Shown here piece by piece: positions 1 to 9,428 of a DNA stretch of 25,682 nucleotides. The DNA is from Cerioporus squamosus. Taxonomy: Eukaryota > Basidiomycota > Agaricomycetes > Polyporales > Polyporaceae. The position numbers and the translations under genes were made by a program. The stretch lies in the NCBI GenBank assembly GCA_022592435.1, contig JABYQS010000389.1:1-25682 (forward strand), given 5' to 3'. The notes beneath the pieces are model-generated. The model had not been told where the DNA came from and ran no database searches. It was given only the letters and a program-made list of their open reading frames with translations. Each line of letters begins with the position of its first letter. The stretch's first letter is position 1.

Positions 1-825
1 TGGTGTTGGCGGTCTGTCTCCGCACCGGGTTCCTCAGCCTCCGGAGCCGTATCCAGCTCAAGCGGTACGCTGGTCGGCGATGGCGTGTGTGGAGGCGTGG
101 GCATTAGCTCGGGGGAGCTAAGGGGTTCCGAGAGAATCAGGTAGGATAGACGAGTGTTCGAGAGCGTCCGCGCTCCATTGAGATAGGTGTCAATGAGTTC
201 TGTCCAGAGGTCAGGCACGGTCAGATGCGGTTTCCGTGTTCCGAACGCTCAAAGACCGACCATCCTTGTTTTGCATGCGATATTCTAGGTTGCGTCCGCG
301 TCAAGGTAGGCGTCCGCCACAGAAGACGGTGCATCATAACTAGTCTTCGGATTCAGCATAGCATCGCCGACGAGGGAAGAAACGCGGCTTACACAAACCG
401 GACGTCGTCATAGTCGTGCAGTTCAGCCCGCCACATAGAAGGGGGTGGCGTAGCCGAAGGATGGCCCACACCGGCACACTCGGGAGCGCTTTGTGATACG
501 CTCATGCGCTTTGAATCCGAGGTGCAAGGACCTGCCAATCGCAAGTGAGTCCACTGATTGACATGCGGCGGGATCGTGCGACTCACATGTCGTTAACGCC
601 TGTCTGCCGTGACGGTAAGAAATAGGAAAGCTCGGTGTCGCCCATCTTCCTCTCGTAACGCAGTTTCGAGGAGGTCCGGGCAGCGGTGAGGTCATCGTCG
701 GTCGACTGTGTGCGGTCGAAGGAGAACTGCTTCTCAGAGTCGCTGCCAGAGGCGGACAAAGGAGGGGTGAGGATGGCAGAGTCCATCTTGCAAGCCATGT
801 CGACGACGTCGAAAGTTTCGTGCAT
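1..825 (-). CDS. Condensation/alcohol-acyltransferase-like protein, 5' part, frame-broken and cut by the window edge
   Basis: Seen: the first exon runs 825 to 587 and encodes an acidic, Ser-rich start followed by the motif ELSYFLPSR and GVNDM. It is followed by introns at 586-532 (GTGAGT...GCAG), 392-340 (GTAAGC...CTAG) and 260-200 (GTCGGT...ACAG). Later exons read LHLGFKA, VWAILRLRHPLL, HDYDDVRFV, LEYRMQNKD and ELIDTYLNG, then a Pro/Ser/Thr-rich linker up to the edge. Three single- or double-base frame breaks lie near 472, 432 and 290, yet similarity resumes each time. Family knowledge: from memory this pattern matches a basidiomycete family related to the CoA-dependent acyltransferase/condensation superfamily; the diagnostic HxxxDG motif would lie beyond position 1 and is not visible. 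The start at 825 is the first ATG; in-frame ATGs at 798 and 786 are alternatives because a TATA-like box lies only 12 bp upstream. It is a pseudogene or error-bearing copy; the function is an inference. Confidence 0.55.
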
Positions 826-836
826 AGCAGACGCGT

Positions 837-843
837 TTTATAG
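837..843 (-). promoter_or_regulatory. TATA-like box upstream of the acyltransferase-like gene
   Basis: The minus strand reads TATAAAA here, only 12 bp before the ATG at 825. If transcription starts about 30 bp downstream, the first ATG would be outside the transcript and the ATG at 798 or 786 would be used. A weaker TTTATACC at about 904-911 on the same strand is an alternative. Confidence 0.4.
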
Positions 844-2057
844 TAGGGCCGGAGCGCGATGACGTCCGGGTGGGCCGAGGGCGCGTTGCTATTAGGGTAT
901 CCGTGGTATAAAGGGTGCCCAGGGAGGACAGCGTGGACGAAGGGCGGGGCGAGCAGAGGCGGAGAGACGCGAGAGCGGCTGCCTTTCCGCCGCTCTAAGG
1001 GCAATAAATGGCTGTCTTGGTTAGCGCGGCGAACGACAGCTAGGGATGGCCGATGGACTGGCGGCGGCATGCATGCTACGATGGTGCGGGCCTGGCGCCC
1101 GATGTGACGGAATGCATTCTGGGGAGTGGCGAGTGGCCCTAGTCACTGCGTGAAACCGGGAAATCATGACCGTCACAATGAGTGTAGACATGCGACATCG
1201 TGACGAGATTCTGGCACAATACTCACATGAATGCGACGGCGGTAGAGTGTTGGTAGAACGAGCAGATCATAACTCGAGTATGGATCCAATACGACGGCTG
1301 GTCGGGTCGAAGGAGAGAGCTCGCGCACGCGGTCTCCGAGTGCACGACGCGCGCGCGTCGCGCGACCTGGTGTATGCGCATATGGCGCCCAGCTCTTGAC
1401 TTCGTCCTCCCATGTACTCACACAAACATCTCTCATCTCAATGATCTCATGGACACTCTGTCCGCTGTACCCGCTTGCTCTCCTTTCTGAAGCTTGTCTG
1501 AGACTAGTCTGAAAGTCAGTATCCCAGAGGGGTATGCATGCACGGATATTATTGAGATGCACGAGTAGGAGCATTCGAAGTATGCCAATAGGGAGGCAGA
1601 CGGTGAGTGGCCCACTGCCGCAATGCGCACAACATAGACACCTCATCCCACAGAAGTCGGCGACAGTACTTGGGTGAGCCCGCATTCACACTGTACACAT
1701 GAAGACCGACATGCACGGGACAAGTTCTCGCATGCGCTCCAGGACTCAATCAAGGGTGCCGATCCTAGGTGCGTTTTCTGTGCGAATGCGCGTTCTGTAG
1801 TAACAATACTAACAGAAGGGGATTACTAGATAGCGATGTAAATGTGTACTCATAGGCCGATGCAGCTGGCAAAGGACACAGTGAATGTGAGTACGAGCTC
1901 GATCTCCTCTTGGCTTCGAGGCTTTGTCTTCACCCCTGCCGCTGTCCGACTCATCCCAGATGTGCACAGTCCAACTCAAGGGTGGTATCTCGCTACGCGC
2001 AAACCAAGAGAACACTTGAGAGGATGACGGCGGAGACCGGGACGGCATAAGGCCAAG

Positions 2058-2121
2058 GTGCGTACTTGTCCTCAAGCCGCCCAGTCTGCAATTATTACCA
2101 ACACATCTTTTTTCTCGTCAG
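2058..2121 (+). other. Isolated intron-like unit without an identifiable gene
   Basis: The segment starts AAG|GTGCGT, has a possible branch sequence (ATTACCAAC) and ends in a long pyrimidine tract before CAG; at 64 bp it has the normal length for this window. No flanking exon could be matched to a protein family, so it may be a remnant, a non-coding transcript or chance. Confidence 0.3.
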
Positions 2122-2388
2122 CATCGTCAAATCGCCACATCTCTACGAAGCTCGCAGGGGTCGGCATTCTGCAGATGCTTCCAAGCGGCTGGGTGGAAGG
2201 TTTTGCGTTCATGGGTTGGGGAGAGGAGCTGCGTTCTCCAGCACAGGAGCGGCACTGTCCTTACTGTACTCACACTATGATAACCATTCTTGAAGCCTTA
2301 TATACATTTGGAGGTTCCTACGTACTGGGCCTGGGGCTGCGGCAGCGTGAATGGCCTGCCAGTGGGCCTGTCAATCGAGCTACAATAT

Positions 2389-2405
2389 CGCGCGCGCGCG
2401 CGCGC
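2389..2405. repeat. CG dinucleotide tract
   Basis: Uninterrupted alternation of C and G over 17 bases within the gene-poor stretch. It is a simple repeat with Z-DNA potential; no function is inferred. Confidence 0.8.
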
Positions 2406-5026
2406 TGCGTTGACCCGACCGCCGCACGCTGCTCGCGCGTGGGGTACCCGCGAAACATTCTACTTCAATAATGCTCTCGGTATGATGTCGTATACAATGT
2501 CTCCATGATTCCGACATGTCCTTGTCAATGGTGCTCGATCTCGACCTCGTCGGAATGTCTCTGGAATAAATGCCGAATGGCGTCATGATCAGTTGGTTGT
2601 GACTCGAACATGGAGTGTCACAATATCCCAGTTTCACGCAGTGAGTGCTGGCTCGGCAGCTCAGAGATGCCTCATAATTTTCGGGAACGGACAAAGTTAG
2701 AATCGCCCTTTTCGAGCAGTCGAGGCTGTCCTCGAGCCGGGAAAGTCACGCCAGTCCCCAATTCGGAGGTACGTCCGCGGCTGCCCTACGTGCGCGGGGA
2801 CCACGGCCGGGGCATGGCTATTTCGTTCAGCGAGCGTTTCAAGCCGACGCGTTGCCGCATCGCCGGTGGGAACGCACCACGAACACGAGAACTCCCACAT
2901 CGATTATCATGCCGTGTCTCCGTCTCGAATGTGCCCTTTACGTCGAAACACCAGAAGAGAAGAGGAGCGGTGGAGAGGTGGCAGAATGATGGCCACGCAG
3001 TGATGGGCGACAGTGGGCGGCTCGGACCGACGGCGGCTCACTGTCAGTCAGTGTCACGGTCGCGAGGTTGTTCCTTCGTAGGCGTGCCAAAGTAACGACT
3101 TCCCGCCTGACAAATGAACTCGGGGCGACCAATCTTGATCGCAATGCAGATTGCGAACTTGCTCCTCACCGACGCAATGAACGATCGATGCTGCGTTAAA
3201 TGGACGCGTGCGGGAAATGCAGTGTTCCGGAGGGCGGCCACTTTCCGTGCATTCCGAACGTGTTCCAATTTCGTCCTGAGGCTGTTGAACACAACTTCGG
3301 GGTGTAGTCAAGCTTACTGCGGCACACCTCGGGACGTGGAGCCAGAGAACAACACAGAGCACAGAAGCCGCTGCGCTGACCACTGGTTCGAAAGCCATAG
3401 GAGGATAGGCTCCAGTGCCACAAATACCGACGCGCCCCGCGCAGCCCTGTCACCGGGCGCATCCATATGCAGCACCAATGCGGACTGTATGGACGAGCAC
3501 TGTGACAGCTCGTCTGACCTGAGTGCATTCCGCCAGCGTGAGATCGAGAACGGAGAGACCATGCCGGCGACCTTTCGAGGTCAGGTACGTCGGGGACCTC
3601 CTCCTTCTAACCGCTCTCTATGTAAACTCGATGGCAAACACGACCACGCGATTGGCCCTGAGGTAATGCGGGCCTCTTTCTCCTCCGAATACGCATGGAG
3701 CGTAAAGATACAGCAGTCGAGGACGCGACACGCACCTACATCGGGCGAATAAGCAGCAAGCAATCGGGCCCTTGCACGACGGGGACTTCCTCCGAACATG
3801 TGTGTGTCAATGCTCTTGGGAGCGGAGAGGCCTCGCCGCCTGGAAGCAATTCGGCCACGAGAGAGACGCGTGTCCGCCGACCAATAGACCGAGTAATCGG
3901 CGTCCCATGGTGTAGGCCATCGGTCGACGCCAATGGCCTCCGACTCCGAACCGCAACGTGTACGACGCGAGAGCCCAGAACGGACGATCAGAAGTAAAAC
4001 CTCCTTCTCTGAACGCGTGTTGGGAGAGGTCACATAGCCTTACCAGTACTCCGCAAGGTGCGAGCACAAGGTCCGGACGTCTGTAGCGCGATCGATCTCA
4101 TTCATGTCATTCTGGCCTGTTCCACCGACGTCGACTTCGCACTAGCGGCTTGATGAGGGTGACCACTGACTGATGCCGGGTGCGGTTGAAGGTGGAAGTT
4201 GTTCGCCCGAGCATGATGTACGAGGGATTTGGTGCGCCTGTGTCTATCAGGAGACCAGGATAGGTGTACGATGATCATGCGGTATAGGTTGCCGACACTG
4301 AGGACTCAGGAGCAGCCTCAGATGCCAAACGCCTGGAGAAGACGTCAGCGGCGAAGCGCAGCAAAGGAGTCGAATGCAGCAGAGTGACGAGAGGGGCTTG
4401 GTGGAGGCACATGCAGCGCGGGGATTGCTCGGCTGGTGAAGATGTCGGATTGCGGACGTCGAGCTCTGCTCGCACCTGTTCCCATGGCCCTGAGAGAGGT
4501 AGTTTCGTAAAGGACAGCGAAGCACAGCCGCAAGAGGTGAGAGGGAAACGAAGCGGCCCGTCGAGGCGTTAGAAGCTAGTAGACGCCCATCATGGCCTTC
4601 CGAGCTTGCATTTGCGTCCGAGGTCGGGCGGATGTCGTAAGAGGAACGCCAAGACCATTGTGGCAATAGAGCACCCGTCCAGGATCCCCAAACCCCATGG
4701 GGGATGACCCTATCATGCCGAGGGGCTTCCCACTACAGCACACGGCGCACAACAGTGTTGGGGAACGCCTGAGAAGGGTGCGTACGAAAGATTGCAGACT
4801 GAGAAGCGAAAATACATTTCTATTCTGTACATCGTCTCATGCATGCAGAGTCCAAGTCGCGCCCATCATGATCCTGTGGTAACTGGCTGTAACGTGCGGT
4901 CAAGAATGCATACCACACGTCATCAGCGCTGAGCCATCTGTCAACCCGTCGAACGAGAATGGAGAGGTAGAGGCCGCCCGTCCGACGGATTCGAACTAGG
5001 GAAGGATGCCACCATCGTCATGGCAT

Positions 5027-6485
5027 TTAGGGAGGAGGAGCCTTCTTCTCCTGCATGTCGATGACTTGATCGTGAGTATCCATGTCGTTTAGGAGCGCCG
5101 CCTCTACGTCGTCCTTGGGCGCGCGAGGGGCAGGTGGTGCGGTCTCGACAGACTTGACCCATGTGTAGAACATGGTCCCGGCGGCGATTATGAGGATTGA
5201 CGCAACGCGGTTTCTGTGGCCAGGAAGCGATGTGAGCATGTGGTCGTATCATTGAGGATGACAAACAGGCACGAAATCGTATCAGGCGTACGGAGATTGA
5301 GGGAGGGCAGAAGTGGAAGGGCGACCGGTAGAGCAGATCAGGGGTAAACTCACCTCGTGAGTAAGTCGTTGAACAACCAGACGCCAAGGAGTGTCTGGAT
5401 GGCAGAGCGGGCCGCCTAGATGTCGCAATAGCAAGGATGCAATTGCGGCGGCAGGTGGGTGAAAGGAGGTGACTGTTAGCGGCGACGTGCATAGGGTGGG
5501 ATAGATGCAAACTTACACTGGAGAACATGTGCGTCACCGGGCTCGTAACCTTGATGCTGAGCAGCCCAGCAACACAAAGGAGGAAACCGAACACGCCGGT
5601 GATGAGGCTTCCCCACATAAACACCTCGCCGTTCCAATTCGGGTTGCGAACGAGTTCGGCCAGCTTCGCAAGCTCGCCCTGGAAGAGTATGAAAGGCGCC
5701 AGCATGATTGCTGAACCAAGGTTCTGCCAGTACGCGAGCTGAATGGTGGAGTTCTGGGCGAACGGCAGCGAGTACTTGATCAGGACGGCATGGATAGCGA
5801 TGAAGAGGGACGAGAGCACGCCGTAAATGATGGACATCTGGCTGGGTGCTTCTCGCCAGTGGGTTGCGGTAGATTCAGGAGCAACGCCGACGAAGAAGCC
5901 GCAGGTGACAAGGAAAGCAGCGAAGACGACTCGGAGGGAAGGGAGGGAGCGGCCATGGATGGAAGAGACCGTGATCGTGAGCGGGAGAACCAGACCTCTT
6001 GCAATCTGAGAACACGGGTGGTCAGTCGAGCTTCAGAAGTAGAGCTGCACTCCAGGCACCTGGAAGTACGATGCCTCTACACCACGCAGGCAAAGGATGT
6101 TGAAGACCAGCCCCATGACATTGACAGTAGTCACTGGTAGGAGCTTCTTGGCGGCCCTCATTTCAATGGTCGGAATTTCGACCTTGGGAGTGATGCGTGC
6201 GGCGCCATGAAGTAACACCACCGCGAGTACGAGTTGAATGAGGAGGAAGAGCAGGGGGAGGTCGGGAGACGAGTTAAGGACCGCCTTGTTCCTACGAGGT
6301 AGGATTAGCGCATCGGAGCGTGCAAGCAAACCGGTGAACCTCACACAAAGACCATCTAGGGACAATCTGCGTCAGCCAGAGCATGCACATGCCGGGCCGG
6401 ACAGACGTACCACCAGTGCCGCACCCATGTAGAACGAGACAACGGCGGCTACCTGCCATCGCTGGGGAATGGCCTTGAAATCCAT
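5027..6485 (-). CDS. Golgi GDP-sugar transporter, SLC35C/GDP-fucose transporter-like
   Basis: Six exons join in one clean frame of 351 residues: 6485-6411, 6355-6345 (11 nt), 6291-6060, 6005-5517, 5415-5354 and 5213-5027. All introns are GT-AG and 53-140 bp long. The protein is almost wholly hydrophobic helices (drug/metabolite transporter fold, normally ten membrane spans) with a short cytosolic tail of about 35 residues after the last span (YTWVKSVE). Hallmarks: NKAVLNSS near residue 30, TTVNVMGLVFNILCL near 85, the Arg-containing IARGLVLPL at 107, IKVTSPVTHMFSS near 255, and YTWVK near 315. The order and spacing resemble animal SLC35C1 more than yeast GDP-mannose carriers; substrate choice between GDP-fucose and GDP-mannose is inference. 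It lies head to head with the fucosyltransferase-like gene at 7264. A 5'-UTR intron (GTAAGT at 6711 to CAG at 6487) is possible. Confidence 0.85.
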
Positions 6486-7263
6486 GCTGGGGCAGGTTGC
6501 AAGGGGTGGTGAGCAGGGAACAAATGCCGACAGCGTGGTCGATGCAGACGAGGACGGCGAGGGAGGCCCATTTTAGCGTCTTGCGAAGGGGAGGGTAATA
6601 AGGTGGCGTGCGGCGCGGATTGACGGGTCCCTGTTGGGTCCCTGTGCGGCGGACTCGAACGGCGAGGGCCCTGCCTGGCTAGCGTCGACATGCTCGGAAA
6701 GAAACTTACGTGAGAACTGATCATTTGCCAGAGGAAACGAGGAGGGGGCGCGGGCAGCACCTAGTGAGGCCGGCCGAGGTTTCCGGGAAGCTTGCTCAGA
6801 CTCATCGATGCGTCACGAAACTAACGCGGTGTCACTGCATACATTCGTCAATTCAGCCGCTGCTGCGATGGGAGCCTATGCAGACGCGACGGGCTCGGAA
6901 AGCCCTTCAGTGCGTAAGGGATGTGTTGAGGCGTCTCCGAGGCGATTGGGGGCTCGAGGACGCCGCAATCTGCGTGACAGGGCCGGTGTGACGGCTATAA
7001 TTCGGGCGTCACAGAATCTGCGTCCGCGATCTGGCCGAGGCGCCGGGTGGAATGGCAGCTGCAGCTGATGCAGTGACCGAGTCCGAGTCGGTCCTCGACC
7101 AAGACGCCTCGAGGATGTCCGCCCAGATGTCCGCATTTTCGCCCACCGAGAGGGATCTAAATATCGCCCGTCGCCATCTTGTCTGCCCTGGCACCCGTCT
7201 GGCAGCGACGCCGCCCCATCTGCATCCCCACCCCCCCGCCACCCAGTCATCCGGACACCAGCG
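6486..7263. promoter_or_regulatory. Divergent intergenic region between transporter and glycosyltransferase
   Basis: About 780 bp separate the two start codons. No protein-coding frame in it is convincing. It must carry the 5' regions of both genes. A TATA-like TCTAAATAT sits at 7156-7164 for the rightward gene, and a GTAAGT donor at 6711 on the minus strand suggests a leader intron for the leftward gene. Confidence 0.6.
7156..7164 (+). promoter_or_regulatory. TATA-like box of the O-fucosyltransferase-like gene
   Basis: TCTAAATAT lies about 100 bp before the ATG at 7264 and is followed by a C-rich leader, which fits a basidiomycete core promoter. Confidence 0.45.
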
Positions 7264-9101
7264 ATGAAGGAAGCATCAGGTAGCATCCTCACACATGCTC
7301 GCTCCGACTCAAGGGTGCCCCTGCTGCCCTATGCAGACTCCTCCTCGTCCTCTCCATCCGCGCGTTCCCTCTCCAAACGCTACATGACCTACATCCCGAA
7401 GAGGCGGTCGCTCATCGCTCTCCTCTCCCTCACTGTCCTTTCTCTTGTCGCTTTCTCCTTCACCTTTCTCGGGCGATCCGCAGATGCTCTCTACCCGGTG
7501 CCTGGCTACACCACTACTGTGCCACCCTCGCTAGACGCGGATCTCTCCTCTGTACCCGGCGACGCGGTGACAGAACACGACTCCGAAACGGAAACCTCAA
7601 CACCATATCCGGAGGAGCGAGCTCACTCGCCGTATGTACTTGGCCCGCCCACACCCAGTTTCCGCGACAACCTGCGGAACGACACCAAGTATATCACGTC
7701 CTGGATTTCGGCCGGATGGAGTGCGTACCTTGCCAGTCGTCCGCTATCTCTTTCTGACCCCATTACTTGCAGCGAACGATGTCATGACATACGCTAACCT
7801 CATCTACCTTGGTTCCCTCACTGAGCGGGTGCCAATCATCGCCATGTTCACTCCATCTCACATCGGCGGAGATGCTGCACCCATTCCTTTCGGTGAGGTC
7901 TTCGACGTCCCTCGTTTCATCCAGTCGTCGGGCATCCCAATCGTCGAATGGGACGAGGTCAAAGATCCCGAGAGTGACGTCGTCGATGATCTTGGCTGCT
8001 GGAACCTCTGGGAGGCCGTCCAATACAATGAACACCACCCGAGGAATAGCGCTGTGACAGACTGGCTCAAGCTCGGTGAGAAGTCTTCACCCATCCCTCC
8101 TCTCTCCCCGCTGACAATGTTGGTTGGCAGATCTGTCGTACACGAAGGCTCCCAACTGGGTCAAGCAAATACCGGATTACCCACATGACCTGTGCAGCAC
8201 CTTCTGGTCCTTGACGCGGCTGGGCTTCCCGCAAGAACGGGCGAAGAGCATCGGAAACCCGACACCATCACCACAGCACAATGTAACCCTGGATCCTGAC
8301 GACCATCTTCTGTGCTTCGATTACTTGTACTACGCGTGTGCTCAACAGGCCAGTATTCGTGATTTCATGCCCGAACGCTTACTGAACAGCGCTGCAGTCC
8401 TATGAATATGACTACGACTATGCGCCACAGTGGAGGAAAGTCCTGCGGTACTTCAGGTGGACGAAGCGCATCGATATGATGGCCGCCCTGTACGTCAAGC
8501 AGATCTTCGGTCTGGAGCTTGAGGCCGAACTCCCACCGGTCAGTCACCGCGATGTTCTCTGAAGTTTACCGCGGATGAATTCTGACCAGCGCTCCGTGCT
8601 CAGTACATCGCCATCCACGTCCGTCACGGCGACTTCAGGAACTGGTGCTGGCAAGCCGAGAACCCCGATGACTGCTTTGCGCCGCTGTCTGTCATTGCGC
8701 GGAGAGTGCGGTACGTCCATGCATGAAGTTGTCTAGGTGAACTGGCAGCTTACGGCTTCTCGGTGATCAGGGAAGTGCAAGATGAGCTCCGAGCACGGAA
8801 GGGCATCGAAGTCCCTATGGACCGCGTCATCATTACCAGTGACGAGTCCGACCCCGCATGGTGGAACGAAGTGAAGGCTCTGGGATGGAAGACTGTCGAC
8901 CACCAGGCCGCCCGTACCGCCGAGGTGCTCGGACGATGGTACCCGGTCATCTTGGACGCTGCGATCCAGTCGAATGCGATCGGCTTCATTGGCACTGACA
9001 GGTCTACGTACTCCATCCTCTCTCGCCGCAGGGTAGAGACTTGGCACGACGGCGTGACTCGCACTGTCCTGTGGGGGTACAAGGGCGCGGATGATCACTA
9101 G
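7264..9101 (+). CDS. O-fucosyltransferase-like type II membrane glycosyltransferase
   Basis: Six exons give an intact 518-residue protein: 7264-7720, 7773-8075, 8131-8348, 8398-8538, 8604-8710 and 8771-9101. Residues 1-49 are a Ser-rich cytosolic tail, about 50-70 (ALLSLTVLSLVAF) a single membrane anchor, then a Ser/Thr/Pro stem, then the catalytic domain from about 140. The motif AIHVRHGDF near 376-384 matches the HxRxxD-type donor-site motif of GDP-fucose protein O-fucosyltransferases. GFIGTDRSTYSILSRRRV near the C terminus corresponds to the last conserved helix. Intron 3 (8349-8397) must use a GC donor (CAG|GCCAGT) to keep the frame. Expected to act in the Golgi or ER lumen using a GDP-sugar; the divergent GDP-sugar transporter supports this. 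The acceptor substrate is unknown; members of this basidiomycete family are usually annotated as hypothetical. Confidence 0.8.
8349..8397 (+). other. Probable GC-AG intron
   Basis: Reading through ends at a stop after LLNSAAVL. Joining ACAQQ directly to SYEYDYDYAP restores the frame and needs donor GC (CAG|GCCAGT) and acceptor CTGCAG. A GT alternative gives only a 37 bp intron. The 49 bp length and the ACTGAAC branch-like sequence fit the other introns. A base error (GC for GT) would give the same picture. Confidence 0.6.
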
Positions 9102-9428
9102 ATACCGCGGACACTGGGCTGTTGTTGGATATCTGGACTTCGTAACGGACCTTGACTTATGTATAGTTAACGTTGTATCTCGTAGACTGCTATGCCCGTT
9201 AATCATAGCCCCTTGTTCCTCGAAAGTCGAGACAACGCCGCGTTACCACGCGGTGGCTCCTTGGCGTCGGAGTCCGTGGACGTGCCAGTGGGGTAGGTTG
9301 CGTGAGTAGGCGCCAATAGGACCTGAGTCTTTGACCTTCGCACTTTGTCTGCACCTATCACCCTCCTGGCCCCCGACCAGGCCAAGTTCACGCAGATTCA
9401 CGCGTCGTTGCCGGCCTCTGACACGAAA

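Larger units (their letters stand above)
846..5026. other. Gene-poor stretch, about 4.2 kb, no convincing gene
   Basis: Both strands were read. Open frames of up to about 210 codons exist but none gives a recognisable protein pattern; their composition (rich in Arg, Cys, Ser, His) is that of chance frames in GC-rich DNA. The part 1400-2130 holds several intron-like units on the plus strand (for example 1600-1653 and 2058-2121), so a decayed or poorly sequenced small gene is possible. Perfect short palindromes occur (14 bp at 1346-1359). No terminal repeats, transposase or reverse transcriptase motifs were recognised. Confidence 0.5.

Noticed and set aside
3380..3400. GGTTCGAA, tRNA B-box-like
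   Set aside because: No A-box at the right distance and no foldable acceptor stem.
3114..3752. A 212-codon plus-strand open frame in the gene-poor stretch
   Set aside because: No family pattern, hydrophobic core spacing or splice context; composition is that of chance frames in GC-rich DNA, and opposite-strand frames of similar length overlap it.
4980..5000. TTCGAATC on the minus strand, tRNA T-loop-like
   Set aside because: The flanking bases do not pair into a T-stem and no matching D-arm or acceptor stem is present.
846..5026. Transposon or solo LTR in the gene-poor stretch
   Set aside because: No integrase, reverse transcriptase or transposase motif, and no terminal repeats or target duplications could be found by eye; a self-alignment or repeat-library search would be needed to exclude a decayed element.
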